From the NCBI GenBank assembly GCA_947175645.1, contig CAMWNP010000017.1:1-59905 (forward strand): a DNA stretch of 59,905 nt, in the 5' to 3' direction. A program made the translations under genes and the position numbers. This stretch comes from an uncultured Porphyromonadaceae bacterium (lineage in GTDB: Bacteria > Bacteroidota > Bacteroidia > Bacteroidales > Muribaculaceae). The notes beneath the pieces were generated by a model that did no database searches, was not told the DNA's origin, and saw only the letters and a list, made by a program, of their open reading frames with translations. Of this stretch, positions 32,762-42,157 are shown in pieces (position 1 is the stretch's first letter; each line of letters opens with the position of its first letter).

Positions 32762-34903
32762 TTAAACGGATTTATTTTCTTCAGTTTTATTATCCGCAGG
32801 TTTTTCTTCTACCGGTTTTTCCTCGGACTGCTGAGGCTCTACTACTGGAAGTTCATCCCGGTTGCTTTCCTCCTGGGTTTTCCCCTCCTGTTCAGGGAAC
32901 GGGGGAGGGGTGTTTTCGGTGGTTATTTCAGTTGCTTCCACGTCCATTACGGGTGGTGGAGGAGGAACTGTCCCTTTTTCTTTGTCTTCGCGTGCTTTGA
33001 GAATTTCATCGGTACGTGAAACCCACTGACGGGGACCAAAGATTCTCTCCACGTCATCGGTGAAGATAACCTCTCTTGATATGAGAGTGTCGGCGAGTTG
33101 GGCGTGTCCTTCGGCATACTGACGGAGTATGGATTTGGCGCGCTCATACTGTTCGGCGATTATCCGGCTGACCTCCTCATCGATAAGTTTCGCGCGGTCA
33201 TCACTGTAAGGTTTTGTGAACCCGTAGTCTTGCCCGGTTGAATCATAGTAACTTATGTTGGGGAGACGATCGCTCATTCCATAATAAACAACCATCGCGT
33301 AGGCCTGCTTGGTGACACGTTCAAGGTCATTAGCGGCCCCGGTGGATATTCTGCCAAGGAAGAGTTCTTCGGCAGCGCGTCCACCCAATGTGGCGCACAT
33401 CTCGTCAAGGAGAGCCTCCGAGGGTGTGATCTGTCGTTCTTCAGGAAGATACCATGCCGCACCGAGTGCTTTGCCACGGGGGACTATGGTGACCTTGATC
33501 AGAGGATTGGCATAACGTAGCATCCAGGAAACGGTTGCATGGCCGGCTTCATGGATGGCGATGGCACGTTTTTCCTCATCGGTAGTGATTTTGTTACGTT
33601 TTTCAAGACCTCCGATAATGCGGTCAACCGCATCGATAAAGTCCTGACGTTGAACGGTTTTCTTGTTGTGGCGTGCGGCAATCAGGGCTGCTTCGTTGCA
33701 CACGTTTGCTATATCGGCTCCTGAGAAACCGGGAGTTTGGCGGGCAAGAAGATCCACATCTACGCTGTCGTCAATCTTGATGTTTCTGAGGTGAACCTTG
33801 AAAATTGCCACACGGTCGTTCAGATCGGGTAGTTCAACGTAAATCTGGCGGTCGAAACGTCCGGCACGCATAAGCGCTTTGTCAAGAATATCGGCACGGT
33901 TAGTGGCTGCAAGGATGATTACTCCGCTGTTTGAACCGAATCCGTCCATTTCTGTCAGAAGTTGGTTCAGGGTATTCTCACGTTCATCGTTTGAACCCAT
34001 GTTTGCATTGCGACCGCGGGCACGACCAACGGCATCGATTTCGTCAATGAAGATAATACATGGTGATTTTTCTTTAGCCTGACGGAAAAGGTCACGTACG
34101 CGTGAAGCACCCACACCGACGAACATCTCTACGAAGTCGGAGCCTGACATGGAGAAGAATGGAACGTTCGCTTCACCGGCCACAGCCTTTGCAAGCAGGG
34201 TTTTACCTGTTCCGGGAGGTCCTACAAGGAGAGCACCCTTAGGTATTTTACCGCCAAGGTCAGTGTAGCGCTGAGGATTTTTCAGGAACTCCACGATCTC
34301 CTCTATCTCGGTTTTTGCCTCTGACAGACCGGCCACATCGTCGAATGTTACTTTGACGGGACTGTCCTTGTCAAAAACCTGAGCCTTTGACTTCCCGACG
34401 TTGAATACGCCACCGGGACCGCCGCCATCTTTGTTTGACATTCTGTTCATGATGAAGAACCAGAAGAAAATCAGCAGCAGCACCGGACCGAATGTCCACA
34501 GCAGAGAAGAGTAATCGCTGCTTTTCTCATATTTGACGTCACCTTTGAACAGACCGTTAGCCTGCCATTCCTCTATCTTTCTCTGCAGATTGTCAGCGGA
34601 CGGAATGTCGGTGACCAGTTTGGCAGGAGTGTGGGAATCTTTTTTGTATTGTGACTCATGGAAAAGCGTTGAAGCAAGCGAATCATTAAGAAAAGCCTCC
34701 GCTTCGTTCTTATTAGTTATCACTATGATTTTGTCAACGCCACCTGAGGTGCAGTATTTCTCGAATTCCGTGAAGTTCACTTCTTTGGAGATGCTGTTTT
34801 CATCAAGGTAGAAAACGCCTATAAGGGCTATCAGGATGATAGCGTACATCCAATAAAGGCTGAATCCGAATTTCTTTTTGTTTCCGGGTTGTTTGAGGTT
34901 CAT
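32762..34903 (-). CDS. ftsH: ATP-dependent zinc metalloprotease FtsH
   Basis: This 713-residue inner-membrane AAA protease degrades misfolded membrane proteins and regulatory substrates. Two membrane helices (near residues 14-24 and 128-150) flank a periplasmic domain. The AAA module shows GPPGTGKT (about residue 227), [11 protein letters not shown] and the SRH ([20 protein letters not shown]). The zinc site is HEAGH near residue 450. The last 75 residues are an acidic and Pro-rich tail (PPPPPVMD, then [17 protein letters not shown]) beyond the E. coli length. It follows rsfS by 47 bases. Confidence 0.97.
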   Translation of the reverse strand: MNLKQPGNKKKFGFSLYWMYAIILIALIGVFYLDENSISKEVNFTEFEKYCTSGGVDKIIVITNKNEAEAFLNDSLASTLFHESQYKKDSHTPAKLVTDIPSADNLQRKIEEWQANGLFKGDVKYEKSSDYSSLLWTFGPVLLLIFFWFFIMNRMSNKDGGGPGGVFNVGKSKAQVFDKDSPVKVTFDDVAGLSEAKTEIEEIVEFLKNPQRYTDLGGKIPKGALLVGPPGTGKTLLAKAVAGEANVPFFSMSGSDFVEMFVGVGASRVRDLFRQAKEKSPCIIFIDEIDAVGRARGRNANMGSNDERENTLNQLLTEMDGFGSNSGVIILAATNRADILDKALMRAGRFDRQIYVELPDLNDRVAIFKVHLRNIKIDDSVDVDLLARQTPGFSGADIANVCNEAALIAARHNKKTVQRQDFIDAVDRIIGGLEKRNKITTDEEKRAIAIHEAGHATVSWMLRYANPLIKVTIVPRGKALGAAWYLPEERQITPSEALLDEMCATLGGRAAEELFLGRISTGAANDLERVTKQAYAMVVYYGMSDRLPNISYYDSTGQDYGFTKPYSDDRAKLIDEEVSRIIAEQYERAKSILRQYAEGHAQLADTLISREVIFTDDVERIFGPRQWVSRTDEILKAREDKEKGTVPPPPPVMDVEATEITTENTPPPFPEQEGKTQEESNRDELPVVEPQQSEEKPVEEKPADNKTEENKSV

Positions 34904-34950
34904 TTTACTTTTTGGTGAAATGATGAATTAACGTTGTATCACTTGAGATA

Positions 34951-35325
34951 TCAGTCAAGGTCAGGTATTTCGGTGATTACGGCATCGCTCCATAACTCCT
35001 CGAGGTTATAGTGATGGCGCGCATCGCGTGTGAACACATGAACCATAATGTCGCCGTAATCTATTACTATCCATTCGGCGGCACGGTATCCGTCGTAGTT
35101 GAACGGCTTGACGCGCAGTTCTTCAAGAAGGCGGTCGCGTATGTTGTCAGCGACAGCAGCCACCTGAACCGGGGTGTTGCCCTGACAGATGATGAATGTG
35201 TGAGCCGGGGCCGATTCAATGGCGGTCATGTCAAGCAGACTGATCTGTTTTCCCTTTCGGTCCTGTATGGCCTCGATGATATTGTCTGTGATGAGTTCTG
35301 ATTTCGTTATTGTTTTTAAATCCAT
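34951..35325 (-). CDS. rsfS: Ribosome silencing factor RsfS
   Basis: This 124-residue RsfS/YbeB/Iojap protein binds L14 of the 50S subunit and prevents subunit joining in starvation. Segments AEWIVIDYGDIMVHVF and HHYNLEELWSDA are diagnostic. Length is typical (105-125). It shares a strand with ftsH downstream, an arrangement common in Bacteroidota, and lies 53 bases after trkA. Confidence 0.96.
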   Translation of the reverse strand: MDLKTITKSELITDNIIEAIQDRKGKQISLLDMTAIESAPAHTFIICQGNTPVQVAAVADNIRDRLLEELRVKPFNYDGYRAAEWIVIDYGDIMVHVFTRDARHHYNLEELWSDAVITEIPDLD

Positions 35326-35378
35326 TTTCTTAATCCGTGTTTCTGATATAACTTAAACAAATAAGAAAAAATAAAGGT

Positions 35379-36713
35379 TTAGATGAATAGTTTTTCTATG
35401 CGGTGAAGTGTGCCAGAGAGCGCGAAAACCACCACAGAGTCACCTGCGTCTATTCTTGTGTTACCGCTGACGAGCATTCCTTTGCCGTTACGGATCAGCC
35501 CCGCAAGGGTCATATCTCTGGATAGTTTCATATCCTTGATAAGACCACGTGTGATCTTGGCGCCTTCCCTTACATCAAATTCAGCCACCTCGGCACCTGC
35601 CAGTGACATGCATTTGTTTGACTGGGTGTCACTGTCAAGCAGATGCTGGAATATTTTGCTTGAGGCGAGCAGTTTTTTGTTGATGATTGTTCCTATGTTC
35701 AATCCTTCTGCCTCGGAAATGAACTGGATGTTTTCAACTTCGGCAATGGTCTTGCTGACTCCGAACTCCTTGGCTGTGAGACATGCGAGAATGTTTGTCT
35801 CGGAACTTTCGGTGAGTGCGATGAAGGCATCCATGTCTTCTATTCCCTCCTCCAGAAGGATGTCATTGTCACGTGCATCCGCACAGATTATTTCGCAACC
35901 GGGACACCTTTCCGGCAACCTGCGGCATATTTCAGGATCCCTTTCGAGAATCTTTATGTTGTATTCTCCTTGAACGAGGTTTGAAAGACGTGCGGCTATC
36001 TTGCCTCCTCCCATAATCATGATGTTGCGGATGCGTGTCTGTTTTTTTCCACACATTTCACGTAGTTCGTCAAGATGCTGGCGGGTTGTCATCACATATA
36101 TGATGTCACCTTCGTGTATTTCATCAAAACCTCCCGGGATGATGGTGCGGTTATGGCGTTTGATTGCGCAGATGTGGAAGTTGTGGTGGGTGAACGTGAT
36201 ATCCCTCAGTTTCATGTTGACTATCGAAGCGTTCTGACGGAGTTTGATCCCTACCACAATCAGTTGACCGTCATGAAGTTCGAACCAGTTGCGCACCCAT
36301 GTGTGACGTAGAGCCATCCTTATTTCCAGGGCGGCGAGATATTCGGGATAAATGGTGTCGTTGACACCTATTTTCTCAAAGAATTCCCTGTTACGGCTAC
36401 GCATGTACTCGTAGTTGTCGATTCTTGCCACGGTTTTCTGAGCCCCTAAAGCCTTGGCAATGGCGCAGGCGGTGACGTTGTCGGTCTCGTAGGGTGTAAC
36501 TGCTATGAAAAGATCGCATTTGGCTACTCCGGATTCACGCAGGGTTTCAAACGACGTGGGTGCGCCAACCATTGTCATCAGGTTGTAGTTGGCGTCAAGA
36601 AGAGCGAGTTTCTGGGCATCGGTGTCAATGAGAATGATGTCCTGAGCCTCCTTGGAGAGTAGTTTGGCAAGATGTGATCCAACTTCTCCGGCGCCTCCAA
36701 TGACAATTTTCAT
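35379..36713 (-). CDS. trkA: Trk potassium uptake regulatory subunit TrkA
   Basis: This 444-residue cytoplasmic NAD(H)-binding subunit gates the TrkH K+ channel. It contains two RCK units: the first begins MKIVIGGAGEVGSHLAKLL, the second IMGGGKIAARLSNLV near residue 230; each is followed by a TrkA-C domain. No TrkH gene is adjacent: the next gene downstream is rsfS. The start overlaps the dxs stop by four bases. Confidence 0.95.
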   Translation of the reverse strand: MKIVIGGAGEVGSHLAKLLSKEAQDIILIDTDAQKLALLDANYNLMTMVGAPTSFETLRESGVAKCDLFIAVTPYETDNVTACAIAKALGAQKTVARIDNYEYMRSRNREFFEKIGVNDTIYPEYLAALEIRMALRHTWVRNWFELHDGQLIVVGIKLRQNASIVNMKLRDITFTHHNFHICAIKRHNRTIIPGGFDEIHEGDIIYVMTTRQHLDELREMCGKKQTRIRNIMIMGGGKIAARLSNLVQGEYNIKILERDPEICRRLPERCPGCEIICADARDNDILLEEGIEDMDAFIALTESSETNILACLTAKEFGVSKTIAEVENIQFISEAEGLNIGTIINKKLLASSKIFQHLLDSDTQSNKCMSLAGAEVAEFDVREGAKITRGLIKDMKLSRDMTLAGLIRNGKGMLVSGNTRIDAGDSVVVFALSGTLHRIEKLFI

Positions 36714-38632
36714 TTCTGTGCCTCCTTCCCGGCTTCGATGATTCTGTCGGCGATGGACCGAGGATCCAGATGACAGAGTTCCTTGAGTTGGGCCACCGTT
36801 CCCTGGTGTACGAAACTGTCAGGCACTCCCATGCGGATTATGCGTGGGGAGTACCCGTGGTCTGCCATCCATTCCGTCACTGCGGAACCAAGACCACCTA
36901 TCACTGATGCATCCTCCACTGTTATCACCGGTTTGTTCATCCGTCCTATTTCGTGGAGCATGTCGTTGTCAAGCGGCTTGAGGAAAACAGCATCATAGTG
37001 AGCGGCTGAAACGCCTTCCTCTTCGGCGGATCTGACAGCCTCCTTAACCTCTTTTGCGATCGTTCCGATGGAGATTACCGCCACATCGGTCCCATCCTTG
37101 ATTTTTTCTCCTTTTCCGATTTGGACGGGAGTCATCGGCTGACGCCATTCTACGTTTTTACCGGAACCTCTGGGGTAGCGGATGGCCATGGGATATTTCT
37201 CACGTTGGTTGGCAGTCAGCATAAGATTGCGTAGCATGACCTCACTGCTCGGCGCCGCAATGATCATTCCCGGAATGGAGCGGAGATAAGCAAGGTCAAA
37301 AAGCCCGTGATGGGTCACACCGTCCTCACCCACCAATCCTGCGCGGTCAATGCAGAATGTTACCGGAAGTTCCTGGATGGCTACATCGTGGATGATGTGA
37401 TCATAACCACGCTGAAGGAAAGAGGAATATATAGCCACGAAGGGACGTTTCCCTTCGTGTGCCAGTCCGCCGGCAAAGGTAACTGCATGTCCTTCCGAGA
37501 TTCCGACATCAAAAACACGTCCCGGCATTTCAGCCTGCATGATGTTGAGCGATGTTCCTGATGGCATGGCTGCCGTGATGCCAATGATACGGTTATCATT
37601 GCGTGCCAGTTCAAGCAAGGTTTCACCGAAGACTGTCTGATATTTCGGTGGTTTAGACCCGGAAACACCGGTGCGCAGTTCCCCGGTTTCAGGATTGAAT
37701 TTACCCGGGGCATGCCAAGTGGCGGGATCTTTTTCAGCCGGTTCATATCCTTTCCCTTTCACGGTGCAAAGGTGGAGTATGCGAGGACCGTTCATGTCCT
37801 TTATATCGTTCAGGACCGTGACCAGACTTTTTACGTCATGCCCGTCAAACGGACCGAAGTAACGTATGTTAAGACCCTCGAATATATTCTGTTCACGAGA
37901 AAGAAGAGCCTTCAGGCTGTTGTTGAAACGCATGATCAGACCCTTTCCTTTGTCGGTGACAAGGTGGTGACGTTTAAGGAAACTGTAAAGTTTGTAACGG
38001 ATATCGTTGTAGCGTTTCGAGGTGGTGAGATGCGCCAGGTTACTGTTGAGCGAGCCAACGTTACGGTCAATTGACATATCGTTGTCGTTCAGTATGATCA
38101 GAAGGTCATTCGGCACGTTGGCTGCATTGTTCATTCCCTCGAAGGCAAGTCCTCCGGAGATTGAGGCGTCACCTATGACCGCCACCACGTTTCTGCGAGG
38201 CGATTCCTTATCCATTGCTGAAGAAATGGCCATTCCTAAAGCGGCGGATATGGAGTTTGACGCGTGTCCGGCGGTGAATGTGTCGTAAGGGCTTTCAGCA
38301 GGATTAGGGAAGCCGCTCAGACCGTTGAGTTTACGGTTCTCATGAAAGCGGTTGCGGCGACCGGTGAGCAGTTTATGACCGTAGGCCTGATGCCCCACAT
38401 CCCACACAATGCGGTCGTAAGGAGTATTGAGAACGTAATGGAGAGCCACCGTCAGTTCAACAGCACCCATCCCTGATGCGAAGTGTCCTGGATTGTCGCT
38501 CAGTGAGTCGATCAGGAACGACCGTATTTCCGCACAAACCTTGGGCAACTCTTCCACGGGGAGTTTCCGGAGATCGGCGGGTGAATCGATCGTTTCAAGC
38601 AACGGATACTTACTTTTTGTCTTTTCTTCCAT
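36710..38632 (-). CDS. dxs: 1-deoxy-D-xylulose-5-phosphate synthase
   Basis: This 640-residue thiamine-diphosphate enzyme condenses pyruvate and glyceraldehyde 3-phosphate in the first step of MEP isoprenoid synthesis, also feeding thiamine and pyridoxal. The substrate/ThDP motif GHQAYGHKLLTGR is near residue 75, GDASISGGLAFEGMNNA near residue 148, and the transketolase-like pyrimidine domain with DRAGLVGEDGVTHHG near residue 425. I chose the ATG at 38632 (MEEKTKSKYPLL). It starts 23 bases inside the small membrane protein gene and overlaps trkA. Confidence 0.97.
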   Translation of the reverse strand: MEEKTKSKYPLLETIDSPADLRKLPVEELPKVCAEIRSFLIDSLSDNPGHFASGMGAVELTVALHYVLNTPYDRIVWDVGHQAYGHKLLTGRRNRFHENRKLNGLSGFPNPAESPYDTFTAGHASNSISAALGMAISSAMDKESPRRNVVAVIGDASISGGLAFEGMNNAANVPNDLLIILNDNDMSIDRNVGSLNSNLAHLTTSKRYNDIRYKLYSFLKRHHLVTDKGKGLIMRFNNSLKALLSREQNIFEGLNIRYFGPFDGHDVKSLVTVLNDIKDMNGPRILHLCTVKGKGYEPAEKDPATWHAPGKFNPETGELRTGVSGSKPPKYQTVFGETLLELARNDNRIIGITAAMPSGTSLNIMQAEMPGRVFDVGISEGHAVTFAGGLAHEGKRPFVAIYSSFLQRGYDHIIHDVAIQELPVTFCIDRAGLVGEDGVTHHGLFDLAYLRSIPGMIIAAPSSEVMLRNLMLTANQREKYPMAIRYPRGSGKNVEWRQPMTPVQIGKGEKIKDGTDVAVISIGTIAKEVKEAVRSAEEEGVSAAHYDAVFLKPLDNDMLHEIGRMNKPVITVEDASVIGGLGSAVTEWMADHGYSPRIIRMGVPDSFVHQGTVAQLKELCHLDPRSIADRIIEAGKEAQK

Positions 38633-38798
38633 TCCTGATATACCTTTTATAGAGTGGAACAAATACCACGATTCCGGAGCATACGATAACGAAGATAGTC
38701 CACAAAGTTATCTCCGGTGATCCTGAAATCACCAGATAACACAATGCAAGCCAGAGGATTGTCAGGCAAGAGAAGCGGAATATCTGCGTACCGGTCAT
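38610..38798 (-). CDS. Small two-helix membrane protein
   Basis: This 62-residue protein has two hydrophobic helices (IFRFSCLTILWLALCYLVIS and IFVIVCSGIVVFVPLY) and a basic tail (KRYIRNGRKDKK). No family is recognised. Its 3' end overlaps the dxs start by 23 bases, so it probably leads the dxs-trkA transcript. The codon use and overlap support a real gene; the function is unknown. Confidence 0.65.
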   Translation of the reverse strand: MTGTQIFRFSCLTILWLALCYLVISGSPEITLWTIFVIVCSGIVVFVPLYKRYIRNGRKDKK

Positions 38799-38849
38799 TG
38801 AACTGATGATTGGTTTGTAGAGGAATTGGTTTGCGTTGTTCTGAGTCTA

Positions 38850-38857
38850 CAAAATTA
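38850..38857 (-). promoter_or_regulatory. Candidate -7 element upstream of the dxs unit
   Basis: The minus strand reads TAATTTTG about 52 bases before the small membrane protein gene. No good -33 is seen at the standard distance. Confidence 0.35.
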
Positions 38858-38920
38858 CAAAATCTCCACCATATACTGACGGTGCAAATGTTAATAAATT
38901 AAAATGGTGGAGTTGCGTGA

Positions 38921-39622
38921 TCAGTCAATCTCATTCAATGATGTTACCGTAGCCACCCCCGGAACAGGTGCGTGAGCACCGTTGCGGTTGAAATAGATCA
39001 CCTCCCATCCGGCGTTTAATCCACCCTGGACGTCGGTGGCGGGGTTATCTCCGACAATGATTGATTCAGCGGCGGTGGCACCCGCTTTTGAAAGTGCGTG
39101 GTCAAACAGACGGCGGTCAGGCTTGTTTACGCCTATCTCATCGCTAAGTGTCACGCAGTCAATCAATTCGGTGAGCCCGGCTGATTGGAGTTTACGGTAC
39201 TGGACCTCTTTGAATCCATTGCTGATTATCCCAATCCGGAATCCCCGGGCACGCAGCCGGCGGAGAAGGTCGTGGGCACCTTCCACGGTCAGTGTACATT
39301 CCCCCAGCCGGTCAAGGTAATAGTCTGAAAATTCTTTCCATGTTGAGTCCGTAAGTGGATATCCGGCCTGTGAGAGTGGCCGACTGAAGCGCTCACGCAT
39401 AAGGTAGTCACGCGTAATTTTCCCCACGTTATAATCAGCCCAAAGCGCGTGGTTCACTTCAAGATATTTATCACAGAATTCCTCCGGTGAACTGAAATAA
39501 TCCTGAAGCCGGTAGTGGCTGTATAATTTTTTCAGAGATTCAAGCGAGTTACGTTCAAAGTCCCAGAGGGTATCGTCGAGGTCTACCCACACCCATTTTA
39601 TTTTGTCAGCATCAATCAACAT
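38921..39622 (-). CDS. yjjG: YjjG-family noncanonical pyrimidine nucleotidase
   Basis: This 233-residue HAD phosphatase cleaves nucleoside monophosphates, with a house-cleaning role against modified pyrimidines. Motif I is VWVDLDDTLWDF (residues 11-22), motif II IISNGF, and the C-terminal motif IVGDNPATDVQGG. The C1 cap is of YjjG size. It overlaps the transporter gene upstream by 11 bases. The specific substrate is inferred from family resemblance. Confidence 0.85.
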   Translation of the reverse strand: MLIDADKIKWVWVDLDDTLWDFERNSLESLKKLYSHYRLQDYFSSPEEFCDKYLEVNHALWADYNVGKITRDYLMRERFSRPLSQAGYPLTDSTWKEFSDYYLDRLGECTLTVEGAHDLLRRLRARGFRIGIISNGFKEVQYRKLQSAGLTELIDCVTLSDEIGVNKPDRRLFDHALSKAGATAAESIIVGDNPATDVQGGLNAGWEVIYFNRNGAHAPVPGVATVTSLNEID

Positions 39623-40322
39623 CAGTCAGTTTCCACCAGTTATATGATATGTTTTTGTCAATCACATCCCCTTCATGTTTCTTGAGTTTTTTAACAAGAC
39701 GGATGGTGATGGGGAGGATAATTATCTCGTAGCCGGTTTTAAGCAGCGCCTGCGTCACTATCAGAGAGAATATCGTAGGCCACGGGAAAGTTCCCGCAAA
39801 CGCTATGGGGAAAAAGATGAGTGAATCCACGGACTCCCCCCAGAGCGACGACAGTATGGCACGCAGCGAGAATCGCCCTTTTGTGTCAGCGGCCTTCATC
39901 TTGCTCATTACGTAAGCATTGACCATTGAACCGCATAGAAAAGCGGTGAAACTGGCGAACATTATGCGCGGAACGCTACCGTAGATCTGTTTCATGGCAT
40001 CCTGATGCTCCCACTCTTTTCCTCCGGGGAGAATGATGGCTAACTGGAGCATCAATGCTACCACAAGGGCTGAGATGAATCCCATCCATATCATCAGACG
40101 TGCTTTTCTAAATCCATATACCTCTACTACACAGTCGTTTATGATGTATGAAACGGGAAAGACAATAACCCCGGCCGTGATGGTGAACCATCCAAGGTCT
40201 ACCGTCTTAATCTCAACGAGGTTGGAAATTATCAGGCACACGCAGAAAAGGGTGGACAGGAGCAGGAAGGTAAGAGAAACCTTCGGACCGGAGTCATGGT
40301 TATTATTTTTGTTACTACTCAT
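39612..40322 (-). CDS. Queuosine precursor transporter (YhhQ/DUF165)
   Basis: This 236-residue inner-membrane protein has about six helices and imports preQ0/preQ1 for queuosine tRNA modification. The signature VFPVSYIINDCVVEVYGF lies near residue 60 and GESVDSLIFFPIAF near residue 165. I prefer the ATG at 40322; another at 40337 would overlap the AspT-like gene by seven bases. No queuosine synthesis gene or preQ1 riboswitch is visible nearby. Confidence 0.9.
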   Translation of the reverse strand: MSSNKNNNHDSGPKVSLTFLLLSTLFCVCLIISNLVEIKTVDLGWFTITAGVIVFPVSYIINDCVVEVYGFRKARLMIWMGFISALVVALMLQLAIILPGGKEWEHQDAMKQIYGSVPRIMFASFTAFLCGSMVNAYVMSKMKAADTKGRFSLRAILSSLWGESVDSLIFFPIAFAGTFPWPTIFSLIVTQALLKTGYEIIILPITIRLVKKLKKHEGDVIDKNISYNWWKLTDVD

Positions 40323-40330
40323 TTCGTTGA

Positions 40331-41992
40331 TTAGCAAAGTAATACGATTACAATCTGAACGATGATGACACGTGCGAACATACTCAGCGGGTATACCGTC
40401 GCGTATGCCACCGAGGGTCGGTCACCCGGAAGTGTGGTGTTGGCATAGTCAAGGGCCATGGGGTTTGCCATTGATCCGCAGAGCATGCCTGTGGCTGTCC
40501 CGAAGTCTATCTTCATCAGTTTCACGGCTATGAGCCCCAGGATGATGGTTGGTATGACGGTGAGCAGAAATCCGAGTCCAACCCACAGGGCGCCTTCGGC
40601 ACGGAACACGGTTTCAAAGAAATGGGCTCCTGCGTCAAGTCCCAGGCATGCCAGAAACAGTGCTATCCCTATGGCACGCAGCATGAGGTTGGCGGAACTT
40701 GTGGTGTATGTGACCATGTGCAGTCGCGGTCCGAATGTGCCGACGAGTATACCCATGATGATGGGACCTCCCGCCAGACCAAGACTGATGGGGAGATTCA
40801 TTCCCGGAATATGTATGGGAAGGGCACCGAGAATCACTCCGAGAACTATGCCGATGAACACCGGAACAAGATTAGGCTCGTTCAATACATTCACGGCATT
40901 GCCAATTAATGGTTTGATTTTTTCCATGGCGCTCTGCTCGCCAACAACAATGATTTTGTCACCGAGTTGCAACCGGAGCGATGGAGTGGCAAGCAGGGGC
41001 ATGCCGCTGCGGTACACTCTGCTTATGTTGACACCGTAAAGGTTGCGCAGGCGAAGCGAGCCTAATGTTTTGCCGTTCAACTCCTTGCGAGTCACAAGGA
41101 AACTTTCTGAAACCAGACGCCGGTCAACGGCATTCCAGTCTATGTCCTGTCGGTTCCAGTCGTCAGGTTCCTGCTCACCGAACAGCATCAGAAGTGCGTC
41201 AAGATCGGCCGGTGCGCTGATCACGAGCACGCGGTCATGCTCCTGGAGAACAAGATCGGACGTGGGTATGCTGACCACACCTCCCCGCCACATGCGCGAT
41301 ATGACAAACTGACAGTTGGTTGCTTTTCCTATCTGGGCTATGGTCTTGCCGAAGATTCCCGGATTGCGTACCTCAAATTCAGTGTTGATTGGGCGCGGAA
41401 GGTTTGAAACCGGAGTATCGGTTATTTCTGTGTCACGGATGAAGAGCACCCGCATCAGAATTATTGCCAGTATGACACCAACCACGCCGAGAGGGTAGGT
41501 GACAGCGCATCCCAGGGCTGCGGTGTCGGAAGGTATACCATACTGCGAGAGTGCTTGCTGCACCGCACCGAGTGCGGGGGTGTTGGTGGTCGCACCACAG
41601 AAAATTCCCATCATGTCAGGCAGATTCACGGGTGTGATGAATGTCAGGACTATTGCCACTATCAGTGTAAGTAAGGCCAGTGACAGACCCAGCATGTTCA
41701 GTTTCACACCGCCGTGGGCAAGTGAACTGAAAAATCCCGGTCCTACCTGCAGCCCGAGGGCATAGACAAACAATACCAGTCCGAAGTTTTCGGCATAGTG
41801 GAGCATGTCGGAGTTTATGCTTAATCCTATGTGGCCGGCAATAATTCCTACGAAAAACACAAAGGTGACACCCAGTGATATACCTCCAATTTTTAGTTTC
41901 CCCAGAGATATTCCTATTGCGCTAATCAGTGACAGAATCAGAAGAGCCTGCATGGCACTGTGCTCGGTAAGTAAATTTTCAATCCATGTCAT
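40331..41992 (-). CDS. AspT/YidE-type transporter with two RCK_C domains
   Basis: This 553-residue inner-membrane protein has two blocks of about five or six helices flanking two central TrkA-C (RCK_C) domains. The layout matches aspartate:alanine exchangers and YidE/YbjL transporters. Repeated GxxxG-like elements (GLVLFVYALGLQVGPGFFSS; GIFCGATTNTPALGAVQQAL; GMLCGSMANPMALDYA) match the AAE family. Substrate could be aspartate/alanine or another organic anion. Upstream is a terminator-bearing gap; downstream are the queuosine transporter and yjjG. Confidence 0.88.
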   Translation of the reverse strand: MTWIENLLTEHSAMQALLILSLISAIGISLGKLKIGGISLGVTFVFFVGIIAGHIGLSINSDMLHYAENFGLVLFVYALGLQVGPGFFSSLAHGGVKLNMLGLSLALLTLIVAIVLTFITPVNLPDMMGIFCGATTNTPALGAVQQALSQYGIPSDTAALGCAVTYPLGVVGVILAIILMRVLFIRDTEITDTPVSNLPRPINTEFEVRNPGIFGKTIAQIGKATNCQFVISRMWRGGVVSIPTSDLVLQEHDRVLVISAPADLDALLMLFGEQEPDDWNRQDIDWNAVDRRLVSESFLVTRKELNGKTLGSLRLRNLYGVNISRVYRSGMPLLATPSLRLQLGDKIIVVGEQSAMEKIKPLIGNAVNVLNEPNLVPVFIGIVLGVILGALPIHIPGMNLPISLGLAGGPIIMGILVGTFGPRLHMVTYTTSSANLMLRAIGIALFLACLGLDAGAHFFETVFRAEGALWVGLGFLLTVIPTIILGLIAVKLMKIDFGTATGMLCGSMANPMALDYANTTLPGDRPSVAYATVYPLSMFARVIIVQIVIVLLC

Positions 41993-42104
41993 GTGGTGGG
42001 TTTGGATTCGTTTGGGGGTAATAATGATTGGTCGCGGCTGAACTTAAATTATTAACAGTCCGCCTGTATTATTTAAAATTCCACTTATTATATATTATTA
42101 ATGA

Positions 42105-42136
42105 GGGTGTGTCATACGGTTTGAACTGACACACCC
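42105..42136. terminator. GGGTGTGTCA hairpin terminator
   Basis: GGGTGTGTCA (42105-42114) pairs perfectly with TGACACACCC (42127-42136). It terminates the minus-strand lipoprotein gene. The same motif occurs near 9343 and 9505. The rest of the 41993-42157 gap is AT-rich without a gene. Confidence 0.75.
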
Positions 42137-42157
42137 CCATCAGAAATATAATTTTAA

